Shown here: piece by piece, positions 16,031-23,711 of the stretch
Layout: each line of letters opens with the position of its first letter
How positions within the stretch are numbered: the stretch's first letter is position 1
Assembly (NCBI GenBank): GCA_965228215.1
Contig: OZ245800.1
Span: 2,914,001-2,978,000 of the forward strand
From: Maricaulis sp965228215
GTDB taxonomy: Bacteria > Pseudomonadota > Alphaproteobacteria > Caulobacterales > Maricaulaceae
DNA length: 64,000 nucleotides
Reading direction: 5' to 3'
Notes under the pieces: generated by a model
Told to the model about the DNA's origin: nothing
The model's database searches: none
The model's input: the letters and a program-made list of their open reading frames with translations, nothing else
Made by a program: the position numbers and the translations under genes

Positions 16031-16363
16031 CTAAAGAACTCCACATGGAGGCACTGACGCGAGCACTAGGTATCCTGTTCCCAAAAATGCCCCGATGCCA
16101 ACAACAACCAATGCTCCAACAGCGATATCGCGTTGCCGGCTAGTCTGGATCTCGCCACGGTGGATCTTCTCACCTTCGAGCTTTACCCAGCTCAGGAAAA
16201 CCAAGAGAACGACGTCCCAGAACAAGATAAAAGGAAGAATTACCCCTGGTATCGCAATTGCGCAGCTTCGATAGCCAAGCCCCCACGCGGTCCAAAGGAC
16301 GATGGTTCCGAGAACGCCGAACGCGATTGAGTACTTCACAACGCTGCGCTGGCTGAACGCCAC
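16031..16363 (-). CDS. Hypothetical three-helix membrane protein
   Basis: A 110-residue protein with three hydrophobic stretches (about 11-30, 34-58 and 80-103) and a charged loop near 60-78. No family recognised. The start is a GTG two bases after the tdh stop codon, so expression would depend on tdh transcription. Its base composition looks visibly less GC-rich and its codon use less biased than the flanking genes, which may mean a recent arrival or a weakly constrained gene. Real-gene status is moderately supported by the clean membrane topology. Confidence 0.5.
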   Translation of the reverse strand: MAFSQRSVVKYSIAFGVLGTIVLWTAWGLGYRSCAIAIPGVILPFILFWDVVLLVFLSWVKLEGEKIHRGEIQTSRQRDIAVGALVVVGIGAFLGTGYLVLASVPPCGVL

Positions 16364-16365
16364 AC

Positions 16366-17397
16366 CTACGCCGTCCAGTCCAGCACGACCTTGCCCGACT
16401 TGCCCGAACGCATGGCGTCAAAACCCTTCTGGAATTCGTCCGCCGCATAGCGGTGAGTGATGATGCGCGAGACATCCAGACCGCTTTCGAGCATGGCGAT
16501 CATCTTGTACCAGGTCTCGAACATCTCGCGGCCGTAAATGCCCTTCAGCGTGATGGCCTTGAGCACCAGCTTGCCGAAATCGACCGGGATGGGCTGGGCC
16601 GGCAGGCCGAGCATGGCGATCTTGCCGCCCATGATCATGTTGTCGAGCATGGTGTCGAAGGCCGGTCCGGCACCGGACATTTCCAGGCCGACATCGAAAC
16701 CCTCCGTCATTTTCAGCTCGTGCATGACATCCTTGATGTCTTCCTCGGCGACATTGACCGTGCGGATATTCGGCGCCACCTGGCCGGCCAGGTGAAGACG
16801 ATGTGTGTTGATGTCCGTCAGCACGACGTGGCGTGCACCGACATGGCGGGCGATCGCGGCGGCCATGATACCGATCGGTCCGGCGCCGGAAATCAGCACA
16901 TCCTCGCCGATCAGGTCGAATTTCAGCGCCGTGTGCACGGCATTGCCCAGCGGGTCGAGAATCGCGCCCAACTCGTCGGTGACGGCTTCGGGCAGCGGTA
17001 CGACATTGAAGGCCGGCAGTTTGAGATATTCCGCGAAGGCGCCCGGCGCGTTGACGCCGATACCCTTGGTTTCCGGATCGAGGTGGAAACGTCCGGCACG
17101 CACGGCCCGCGAGGCCTCGCCCACGACATGCCCCTCGCCGGAGACGCGCTGGCCGACTTTCACACGATGCACATTGGCGCCGATATCGACGATCTCGCCG
17201 GAATATTCATGCCCGACAACCATCGGCACCGGCACGGTCTTCTTCGCCCAGTCATCCCAGTTGTAGATGTGGATATCCGTGCCACAGATCGCGGTCCGGT
17301 GGATCTTGATCAGGACATCGTCCGGGCCGATCTGCGGCTCCGGCACATCCTCGAGCCAGATCCCCTCTTCCGCTTTCGCCTTGACCAGCGCTTTCAT
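16366..17397 (-). CDS. tdh: L-threonine 3-dehydrogenase, structural zinc site lost
   Basis: A 343-residue zinc alcohol-dehydrogenase family enzyme oxidising threonine to 2-amino-3-ketobutyrate with NAD+. Catalytic zinc ligands C38 (TAICGTDIHIYNWDDW), H63 and E64 (VGHEYSG) are intact, as are SGAGPIGIMAAAIARHVGAR and KGIYGREMFETWYKM. The four structural zinc cysteines at E. coli positions 93, 96, 99 and 107 are G93, S96, V99 and D107 here, with the surrounding residues still alignable. ATG 17397 matches the family start. kbl, normally adjacent, lies 3.6 kb upstream on the same strand. Confidence 0.93.
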   Translation of the reverse strand: MKALVKAKAEEGIWLEDVPEPQIGPDDVLIKIHRTAICGTDIHIYNWDDWAKKTVPVPMVVGHEYSGEIVDIGANVHRVKVGQRVSGEGHVVGEASRAVRAGRFHLDPETKGIGVNAPGAFAEYLKLPAFNVVPLPEAVTDELGAILDPLGNAVHTALKFDLIGEDVLISGAGPIGIMAAAIARHVGARHVVLTDINTHRLHLAGQVAPNIRTVNVAEEDIKDVMHELKMTEGFDVGLEMSGAGPAFDTMLDNMIMGGKIAMLGLPAQPIPVDFGKLVLKAITLKGIYGREMFETWYKMIAMLESGLDVSRIITHRYAADEFQKGFDAMRSGKSGKVVLDWTA

Positions 17398-17475
17398 GCG
17401 ACCTCCGACGTGAGCCCCCTCGGGGGAATGATTTGCCGCGATAAATAGATCGCCGCGCACGGCGCGTCTACACGT

Positions 17476-18159
17476 CTAGCGCTTGATGAGAGACATCACC
17501 GCTGCAATCGGGAAGCTCAGCATGAAAGGCAGCATTGTCAGGCCCATGATCTCGGCAACATGACCACTGGAGCCCGACAGGAAGGTCGCTGCGAGTGCAA
17601 TCGCGGCAAGGGCGCCCGGTATGGCCAGGAGGCGGCGCTTCTCCTGTAGCATCAGCACGGCCATCATCAAGGCATAGGCCGCGATGAGACCCCATTTGAT
17701 CCAGGTGGTAATGACCATGTTGAGCAACGGATTGTCGATCTCGTCGCCGAATTCATCAGTCGTCGCGGTGAGATGGATCAGATGTTCCAGCACGTCATTT
17801 TCAAGCCAATCGGCCGGAATGGTCAGCACGGCGAGCAGCATGGCGAGCCATGCCCAGCCTCGTCCGCCCAGCGCCAGTCCCAGAAAGAAGACGGCGGCCA
17901 TGCCTGCATAGGCAAGCGGGAAATAGCGATCGAGGGCCTGGGTGTGCATTAGGGCATCGCGCAGAGACGCCGCGGCCTCGCCCTGCAGAAAGGCGAGATC
18001 TTCGGCGGTGCGCGCAAACTCTAGCGCCAGGATCGGGGTCTGGAAGCCGTCGGCCATCGGCACGACCGGCGCGGGCGGCGTGCCCATCATTCCCGAAATG
18101 ACGATGGTGGCGATCGCGAACAGCAAGGTCGCGATGAAGCAGAGCTTGGAAGCTGACAT
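17476..18159 (-). CDS. Hypothetical multi-pass membrane protein
   Basis: A 227-residue protein with about six hydrophobic helices: an N-terminal one (LCFIATLLFAIATIVISGMM), a pair around 85-120 (PLAYAGMAAVFFLGLALGG, WAWLAMLLAVLTI), one near 150-170 and two at the C-terminus. No catalytic motif recognised. The ATG at 18159 begins just before the first helix; the longer open frame upstream runs through a palindromic repeat and is not credible. It lies between kbl and tdh on the same strand. Function unknown. Confidence 0.72.
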   Translation of the reverse strand: MSASKLCFIATLLFAIATIVISGMMGTPPAPVVPMADGFQTPILALEFARTAEDLAFLQGEAAASLRDALMHTQALDRYFPLAYAGMAAVFFLGLALGGRGWAWLAMLLAVLTIPADWLENDVLEHLIHLTATTDEFGDEIDNPLLNMVITTWIKWGLIAAYALMMAVLMLQEKRRLLAIPGALAAIALAATFLSGSSGHVAEIMGLTMLPFMLSFPIAAVMSLIKR

Positions 18160-18582
18160 ATCCCCGGCCTTGTCCCTGATTGGCGTGCGGAGATGGGGCC
18201 TGATTGCGTGGGAGTGGTCAAGCCAAAGCTTTCCCCGGACGTGTTCCGGGGTCTGGCGATGATATCCGGAGTTGGCATGCCAGTTCACCAAACGCATGCC
18301 GGATCCTGGAACAAGCCCGGGGGAAATACGCGGGTCGCGCGACACTTATCCCCGCCCCAATCCGCCTCGGCCATTCGCGCCCCTATACTCCTCCCACGTT
18401 CAGACTGTGGCGGTGCACAGCCGGATCTGGACGGGTGGCGCTGACCGGGTTGATCATCCCGGCCTTAATTCGCTTCACCGGGTTGCGGACGGTCCGCGAG
18501 GACACCGATCTTCCCCGCATACACACATATCGTTTTCGTGGACCGTCCCGACGCCCACCCGGCCAGACCGACAAACCCCGCA
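18160..18582. other. Gene-free stretch with a nested palindrome
   Basis: No credible gene is seen here on either strand. At 18226-18330 an imperfect palindromic unit starts with TTTCCCCGGACG and ends with GCCCGGGGGAAA; inside it, CCCCGGA pairs with TCCGGGG and GGCATGC pairs with GCATGCC. Its ends resemble those of the repeats at 33435 and 44641, so it may be a diverged relative. A further 9-bp inverted pair (GGACGGTCC/GGACCGTCC) lies at 18487-18548. Confidence 0.55.
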
Positions 18583-18614
18583 AAGAAAAAGAGCGGCTCC
18601 GGCAGGAACCGCTC
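18583..18614 (-). terminator. Rho-independent terminator
   Basis: Read on the minus strand, GAGCGGTTCC pairs with GGAGCCGCTC around a short loop and is followed by TTTTTCTTT. It lies about 20 bp after the stop of the SPFH-like gene. Confidence 0.85.
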
Positions 18615-18635
18615 CATCCATCATGCGTGCAACGC

Positions 18636-19022
18636 TTATGGCGTCACGTGACGCGAGGCTTCCAGGATCGGCAAGCCCGCCTCGGTGGGGATGTAGATCA
18701 CGTCCTGGCCATTCTCGCCCAGCGACTGGATCCACAGATAGCGCAGATAACCGTCCGGCCCGCCCAGGCCTTCCGCGACAATCGCGTTGGCTTCCGCCAC
18801 ACCGCGGGCGCGGGCTACTTCGGCCTCGGCATTGAGCTCTTCGGCCTCAAGGCGCGCCTGGGCTTCCAGCACGGCAATGCGCCGGTTTTGTTCGGCACGG
18901 ACCAGCTCGGCGCGGCCGGCCAGTTCCTGCTGCCAGACGCCGTATTGCGGCAATCCCCACATCAGCGCGCCCACCACCACGAGGCCGGACACACCAATCG
19001 TCAAAATCGAACCAATTTTCAT
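18636..19022 (-). CDS. Mini SPFH/prohibitin-like membrane protein
   Basis: A 128-residue protein: an N-terminal transmembrane segment (SILTIGVSGLVVVGALMWGL), then a long Ala/Glu/Arg-rich coiled coil (RAELVRAEQNRRIAVLEAQA and on to about residue 85), then the tail YLRYLWIQSL ... VIYIPTEAGLPILEA. This tail matches the end of band-7/SPFH proteins, but the SPFH beta domain itself is absent. Short proteins of this type are seen in bacteria and phages and are usually unnamed. Probably oligomerises at the membrane. It has its own terminator and about 135 bp upstream, so it appears monocistronic. Confidence 0.75.
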   Translation of the reverse strand: MKIGSILTIGVSGLVVVGALMWGLPQYGVWQQELAGRAELVRAEQNRRIAVLEAQARLEAEELNAEAEVARARGVAEANAIVAEGLGGPDGYLRYLWIQSLGENGQDVIYIPTEAGLPILEASRHVTP

Positions 19023-19090
19023 ACAGGTCTCCTGTCTGCGCGCGAGGAATTACCCACGCGATGACAAGAGGATAGCGGGTGTTCGCACAT

Positions 19091-19136
19091 GCAAAAGAGG
19101 GATTGGAAACCGGTGAATCCGGGTTCCAATCCCTCT
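19091..19136 (-). terminator. Strong hairpin terminator
   Basis: AGAGGGATTGGAA and TTCCAATCCCTCT form a perfect 13-bp stem around a 15-nt loop; on the minus strand the stem is followed by TTTTGC. It lies about 25 bp after the stop of the 392-residue membrane protein gene. Confidence 0.8.
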
Positions 19137-19158
19137 CTGGGTCAGATGGCTGGTTTGC

Positions 19159-20337
19159 CTAGCCTACCGTGCCATTGGCCGGCGGGAAGAGGCGCGCGAT
19201 CGGGCCTCCGCTCGGGAAAGGAGCCAGCAGGATGCGGCGGACCGGATCCCAGGCAGCGCCCAGCAGGACCACCGTGCCGCCCAGCAGGAGCAGGGTCACG
19301 GCGACCACAGCACCGGCACCCAGGCCGGATCCGTTGACGATGACACCGATCGAGATGCCCGCGGTCAGCAGACCGGACACGATCAGGGCGCGGCGATTGA
19401 TCAGCAGCGAGACCAGGGCGAAAAGACCGATCACGATCAGCGCGACCGTGGCCAGGCGCATGGCCTCGCCATTCTCGGCCGCCATCGCGGCGATCAGATT
19501 CATTTGTTCGAAGTTCTGGAAATCGCTCTCGCTCAGCGTCCAGCCGACCTGGGTCACGTTCAGAACGGCACTCAGCAGGATGGGCGCCGCGAAGAAGTGG
19601 AGCCAGAAGGCGGTACCGGACAGGCGCGTAGTACGTCCCGGATCGCGCATGTCGAACAGGATGCCTGCGAAGAGCAGCGCGCCACCGGCAGCGACATTGA
19701 CGGCCGGCAGGTTGATCGCCGTCGTGTAGGGATCCAGCGTGAACATGGCCAGCACGCCCGTCGTGACCAGGCCGACACCGACCAGGCCGCCCGCGAAGGG
19801 CAGGCGGAAGGCCATGTAGTAGATCACCATCGGCAGGGTCGCGATCAGGCCGAACACGACCGGAGCAAAGCGTACGGCCGGGTGAAGCTGGGCGATCAGG
19901 GCGTTGACGCCTTCTCGCGTCGGCTCATCGCCGGCGACAGACGTGTCGAGGCTCTCGAACATGGCCTCGTTGACGCCCACACCGTGGATCAGGAATTGCG
20001 CATAGGCCCAGACCAGGACCGTTCCCGCGGCCACCGCGAAGGCACCGCTCAACACGATGCCGGGAAGAATGCGGCGCTGTTTGCCCACCAGGAGGGAGGA
20101 CAACATCCACACGATCACGCCGATACCGGCGATCAGGCCCATCAGCGCGTACTGGAAGCTCTGCCCGCCCTCATCGAAACCGAGATTGGCCATGACCTGA
20201 CCCGCGCCGACGGCAAGACCGCCCAGCAGGATCAGCACGCCGATCGTCGTGAAGATGTCGTGGAAATTATTCAGGAATGGCAGCATTTCGTCCGATGGAC
20301 GGGCGCTGCTGGCGGCGCTGGCGGCTGTGTCTGTCAT
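19159..20337 (-). CDS. Hypothetical polytopic membrane protein
   Basis: A 392-residue protein with about 10-11 predicted membrane helices, evenly spread (for example IFTTIGVLILLGGLAVGAG, YALMGLIAGIGVIVWMLSSL, VVFGLIATLPMVIYYMAF, VAVTLLLLGGTVVLLGAAW). No transporter or enzyme signature was recognised. The ATG at 20337 (MTDTAASAASS) is preferred; an upstream in-frame extension lacks a signal. It is followed by a strong terminator, so it is probably expressed alone. Inner membrane location is the only safe inference. Confidence 0.75.
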   Translation of the reverse strand: MTDTAASAASSARPSDEMLPFLNNFHDIFTTIGVLILLGGLAVGAGQVMANLGFDEGGQSFQYALMGLIAGIGVIVWMLSSLLVGKQRRILPGIVLSGAFAVAAGTVLVWAYAQFLIHGVGVNEAMFESLDTSVAGDEPTREGVNALIAQLHPAVRFAPVVFGLIATLPMVIYYMAFRLPFAGGLVGVGLVTTGVLAMFTLDPYTTAINLPAVNVAAGGALLFAGILFDMRDPGRTTRLSGTAFWLHFFAAPILLSAVLNVTQVGWTLSESDFQNFEQMNLIAAMAAENGEAMRLATVALIVIGLFALVSLLINRRALIVSGLLTAGISIGVIVNGSGLGAGAVVAVTLLLLGGTVVLLGAAWDPVRRILLAPFPSGGPIARLFPPANGTVG

Positions 20338-20498
20338 GTCTCTCCCCCTTAATTCTCCGGGTCTGCCGTTATGATGCCCCCAAGCGATCAAACGGATGCA
20401 TTTTCGCCCGCAAAGCGAACGTCCCTGAGGCAGAAACTAGGTTAATTCCGGGCACAGGTCACCGGGAATGAGGCCGAGGCCGTCCCGGTAGGACGGAT

Positions 20499-20951
20499 TC
20501 AGCTGGCTTGCGCGGTGTTGAGAGTCGCGCGCCCGGGCCGGGTGGAACCGCCCGATTGCGGGACGGGTCCGTACATATTGCCGCTCACATTTCCCGGGAT
20601 CAGCGCCGGCAGGGCGAGTATCAGGAGGTCCCAATCTGTTACCAGCATCAAAGCGAAAAGAGGCACGGATATCCAGGTCGGCGCACCGATATCGTGCCAG
20701 CGCCGGATCATCGCCGTTAGCCACACCCCGCCCCCGATCAGGACAGCCGGCAAGGCGCCATAGGCAAGCGGGTCCGCCCACCAAACCTTGCCGGGCGGCA
20801 CGTCGGCGATGCTCGCGACAATCAGCGCAAGGAGTGCCGCCAGCAGACCCACCATCAGGGCGAGCAGCACTCCGAGGAATAGACAGTGCAGGTAATCGAA
20901 CCGGTTGATCCGGCCGTTCACGCTGAACAGATAGGCGAGTGTATCCGACAT
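20499..20951 (-). CDS. DUF805 family membrane protein
   Basis: A 150-residue protein. The N-terminal LFSVNGRINRFDYLHCLFLG and the conserved RRWHDIGAPTWISVP identify the DUF805 family, small inner-membrane proteins with four helices and no assigned biochemical function. The C-terminal 25 residues are polar, ending GRATLNTAQAS. ATG 20951 chosen, as the family motif begins nine residues later. It ends about 160 bp before the 392-residue membrane protein gene and follows kbl by about 40 bp, so it may share the kbl transcript. Confidence 0.8.
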   Translation of the reverse strand: MSDTLAYLFSVNGRINRFDYLHCLFLGVLLALMVGLLAALLALIVASIADVPPGKVWWADPLAYGALPAVLIGGGVWLTAMIRRWHDIGAPTWISVPLFALMLVTDWDLLILALPALIPGNVSGNMYGPVPQSGGSTRPGRATLNTAQAS

Positions 20952-20991
20952 GGTGTGACCATGCCGCATTCGCGCCTAGCGTGCAACAGCG

Positions 20992-22218
20992 CTAGATCAC
21001 GCCGAGCTCCTTGCCGACCTTCGTGAAGGCAGCGACGGCGCGGTCGATCATGTCCGGCGTGTGGGCCGCAGACATCTGGGTGCGGATGCGCGCCTTGCCC
21101 TTGGGCACGACCGGGTAGAAGAAGCCGATCACGTAGACGCCCTCCTGCATCAGCTTTGCGGCCATCTGCTGGCTCAGCGCGGCATCACCCAGCATGACCG
21201 GGATGATCGGGTGTTCGCCCGGCAGGAGGTCGAAACCGGCTGCGCTCATGCCGGCTCGGAAACGGCGGGCATTGTCGAACAGGCGGGCGCGCAGATCATC
21301 GCCCTCATTGACCATGTCGAGCGCCTTCAGCGAGGCGCCCACGATCGACGGCGCCAGGGAATTCGAGAACAGGTAAGGACGCGAACGCTGGCGCAGCATG
21401 TCGATGACTTCCTTGCGCGCAGCCGTGAAACCGCCCATCGCACCGCCCAGCGCCTTGCCTAGCGTGCCGGTGATGATGTCGATCTCGCCCAGCACTCCGC
21501 AATGTTCCGGCGTGCCGCGGCCTTTCGCGCCCATGAAACCGTGCGCATGGCAATCATCGACCATCGTCATGGCGCCATATTGCTTTGCGAGTGCAACGAT
21601 GGATTTGAGATCGGCGATATAGCCGTCCATCGAGAACACGCCGTCGGTGACGATCAGGATCCGGCGGGCACCGTCGGTGCGGGCCGCCTTCAGCTGGGTC
21701 TCCAGATCATCCATGTCCGAATTGGCGTAGCGATAACGCTTGGCCTTGCACAGGCGGACGCCGTCGATGATGGAGGCGTGGTTCAGCGCGTCGGAAATAA
21801 TCGCGTCTTCCGGGCCCAGGAGCGGTTCGAACACGCCGCCATTCGCATCGAAAGCCGCGGCATAGAGGATCGCGTCCTCGCAACCGACAAATTCGGCGAT
21901 CTTCGCTTCAAGCTGTTTGTGGATGTCCTGGGTGCCGCAGATGAAACGCACCGACGCCACCCCGAAACCATGGCTGTCGAGCGTCGTCTTGGCCGCCTCG
22001 ACCAGTTCCGGCCGGTTGGCCAGGCCGAGATAGTTATTGGCGCAGAAATTGATGACATGGCTGTCCTTGCCGTCGGCCGTGACATCGATCTCGGAGAATT
22101 GTTCGGAGGTGATGATGCGCTCGCGCTTGTACAGCCCGTCCGCCTCGATCTGTTTCAGCTCGGCGGCGAGATCGGCATAGACGCTGTCGACGGAGGGAAA
22201 ATCGGTCGCGGTGGACAT
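20992..22218 (-). CDS. kbl: Glycine C-acetyltransferase (2-amino-3-ketobutyrate CoA ligase)
   Basis: A 408-residue PLP enzyme of the alpha-oxoamine synthase family, splitting 2-amino-3-ketobutyrate with CoA into glycine and acetyl-CoA. Landmarks: INFCANNYLGLANRPELVEA, SVRFICGTQDIHKQLE, DDCHAHGFMG and the Schiff-base lysine in ITGTLGKALGGAMGGF. ATG 22218 has AGGAG eight bases upstream. It completes the threonine-to-glycine route begun by Tdh, but here four genes (DUF805, two membrane proteins, mini-SPFH) intervene between kbl and tdh on the same strand. Confidence 0.95.
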   Translation of the reverse strand: MSTATDFPSVDSVYADLAAELKQIEADGLYKRERIITSEQFSEIDVTADGKDSHVINFCANNYLGLANRPELVEAAKTTLDSHGFGVASVRFICGTQDIHKQLEAKIAEFVGCEDAILYAAAFDANGGVFEPLLGPEDAIISDALNHASIIDGVRLCKAKRYRYANSDMDDLETQLKAARTDGARRILIVTDGVFSMDGYIADLKSIVALAKQYGAMTMVDDCHAHGFMGAKGRGTPEHCGVLGEIDIITGTLGKALGGAMGGFTAARKEVIDMLRQRSRPYLFSNSLAPSIVGASLKALDMVNEGDDLRARLFDNARRFRAGMSAAGFDLLPGEHPIIPVMLGDAALSQQMAAKLMQEGVYVIGFFYPVVPKGKARIRTQMSAAHTPDMIDRAVAAFTKVGKELGVI

Positions 22219-22365
22219 GGCGGGCACTCCTGCGGATGGTTTCCGGCCTTCTAGGCCGCCCGTCCGGATTTGTCATCCCGGCACTGCGCCCTGTCCCACA
22301 GACACGACCAATTCTGTCGCCCGTTTCTGCCAGTATTGGTGAAGACTTCGGGGAACCTGTTCACC

Positions 22366-22379
22366 GTGAGCGGGCTCAC
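22366..22379. promoter_or_regulatory. Perfect inverted repeat upstream of the patatin gene
   Basis: GTGAGCGGGCTCAC is a perfect 6+2+6 inverted repeat 25 bp upstream of the TATAAT box of the patatin-like gene. No T-tract follows, so an operator or activator site is more likely than a terminator. Confidence 0.4.
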
Positions 22380-22381
22380 AT

Positions 22382-22410
22382 TATCCACATCACCTTTAGT
22401 TGTATATAAT
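22382..22410 (+). promoter_or_regulatory. Likely sigma70-type promoter of the patatin-like gene
   Basis: A perfect TATAAT at 22405-22410 lies 25 bp before the start codon. The -35 region (around 22381-22387, TTATCC) is a poor match, suggesting activator dependence. The predicted transcript would have a leader of roughly 20 nt containing the strong GGAGGGG site. Confidence 0.55.
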
Positions 22411-22435
22411 GGTGCCGGACATCATGGAGGGGAAT

Positions 22436-23623
22436 ATGGGCCAGGCCCTGCCGACATTTGATCAATGGATGCACGACCATCCCGACCGTCCCGACCTGCG
22501 CGAAACGCCGCGGCCCAGTCCGGCCTCCAGCGCGGTCGGCGCTGCCTTTTCGGGCGGGGGATACAAGGCCACGATGTTCCATCTGGGTTCGCTGATCCGG
22601 CTCAACGAGCTGGGCGCCCTGCCCGGGATCAAGACCTTCTCCAGCGTCTCCGGCGGCACCATCACCATCGCCTTTCTCGGCGGGCGCTGGTCCGAGCTGG
22701 ATTTCGACGAGGAAGGCGTGGCGCGCAATTTCGACCGCGTGATTACCGAACCGCTCATCGATTTCGTGGCCCGGCGCAAGCTGGACGTGAACAATATCCT
22801 CGCCGGCGGCATTCTGCCCGGTGTCACGGCGGCCCAGAAGATTTCCCGCGGCTATGACAAATACCTGTTCAAGGGCAAGACATTGCAGGACCTGCCCAAC
22901 GGGCCGGGCTCGCCGCAATTCATCATCAACGCCACCAATCTCCAGCTCAATGTGAGCTGGCGTTTCTCCCGCAAGGCGATGGGCGATTACAAGGTGGGCT
23001 TCATCAACAATCCCACGCTCTCGCTGGCCACGGCGACCGCGGCCTCCTCCGCCTTTCCGCCCTTCCTCTCGCCGCTGAAGCTGGATTTCGACCCGGACGC
23101 CTTCTCCCATTCAGGCCAGCCGGTGGCCCAGGCCCGCGAGGAAATGCGCCGGCGGGTCTATCTCGGCGATGGCGGGATCTACGACAATATGGGCCTGGAA
23201 GCCGTGCAGAAGGATCACGGTACGATCGTGGTCTCCAATGCCGGTGACCCGTTCAAGATCGATCCCAAGCCGAAGACGGACTGGTACAGCCAGTTCCGCC
23301 GCGCCGTCGCCCAGATCCACCGCCATGCCGAGAATAATCGCCTGCGCTGGCTGATCGACCGGGCCAGGGATGGCGATGTGCGCGTGGCCGCCTGGCGCAT
23401 GTCCCAGCGAGTCGGCGCCGTCGATCCACGCCCCGCTGCCGCACTGGACAATCGCGACGCCTGGCAGGCCGCGGTCCAGAAAGTGGGTCTCTCACCCCTG
23501 CCCGCCGACCAGATCGATCGCCTGATCAATCACGGCTATGAACTCGCCAATCTGATGACGGCCATCTACTGGACCCAGGCCCTCCCGCCCGGCGAAGGCC
23601 CGTCGATGACACTGCCGAGATAG
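22436..23623 (+). CDS. Patatin-like phospholipase
   Basis: A 395-residue acyl hydrolase with a Ser-Asp dyad. The oxyanion loop is FSGGGYKA (38-45), the nucleophile S72 lies in SSVSGGT (a variant of GxSxG with Ser in the first position), and the aspartate is in LGDGGIYDNMG. No signal peptide, so cytosolic or membrane-associated, unless exported by another route. ATG 22436 is favoured by GGAGGGG at 22426-22432 over an in-frame ATG and TTG further upstream. Related bacterial proteins act on phospholipids or other lipids; the substrate is not predictable. Confidence 0.88.
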   Translation: MGQALPTFDQWMHDHPDRPDLRETPRPSPASSAVGAAFSGGGYKATMFHLGSLIRLNELGALPGIKTFSSVSGGTITIAFLGGRWSELDFDEEGVARNFDRVITEPLIDFVARRKLDVNNILAGGILPGVTAAQKISRGYDKYLFKGKTLQDLPNGPGSPQFIINATNLQLNVSWRFSRKAMGDYKVGFINNPTLSLATATAASSAFPPFLSPLKLDFDPDAFSHSGQPVAQAREEMRRRVYLGDGGIYDNMGLEAVQKDHGTIVVSNAGDPFKIDPKPKTDWYSQFRRAVAQIHRHAENNRLRWLIDRARDGDVRVAAWRMSQRVGAVDPRPAAALDNRDAWQAAVQKVGLSPLPADQIDRLINHGYELANLMTAIYWTQALPPGEGPSMTLPR

Positions 23624-23711
23624 GATCGGAGCAACCGCCTGCATATTCTATGACCCGGTCTTATCCGGCTTTTAATTCAAGCACGTTAGACCTGCTCACA
23701 ATAAGAACGGT

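Noticed and set aside
18204..19064. A 286-residue plus-strand frame in the gene-free stretch
   Set aside because: Runs through a palindromic repeat, a terminator and antisense to the mini-SPFH gene; no motifs or ribosome site.
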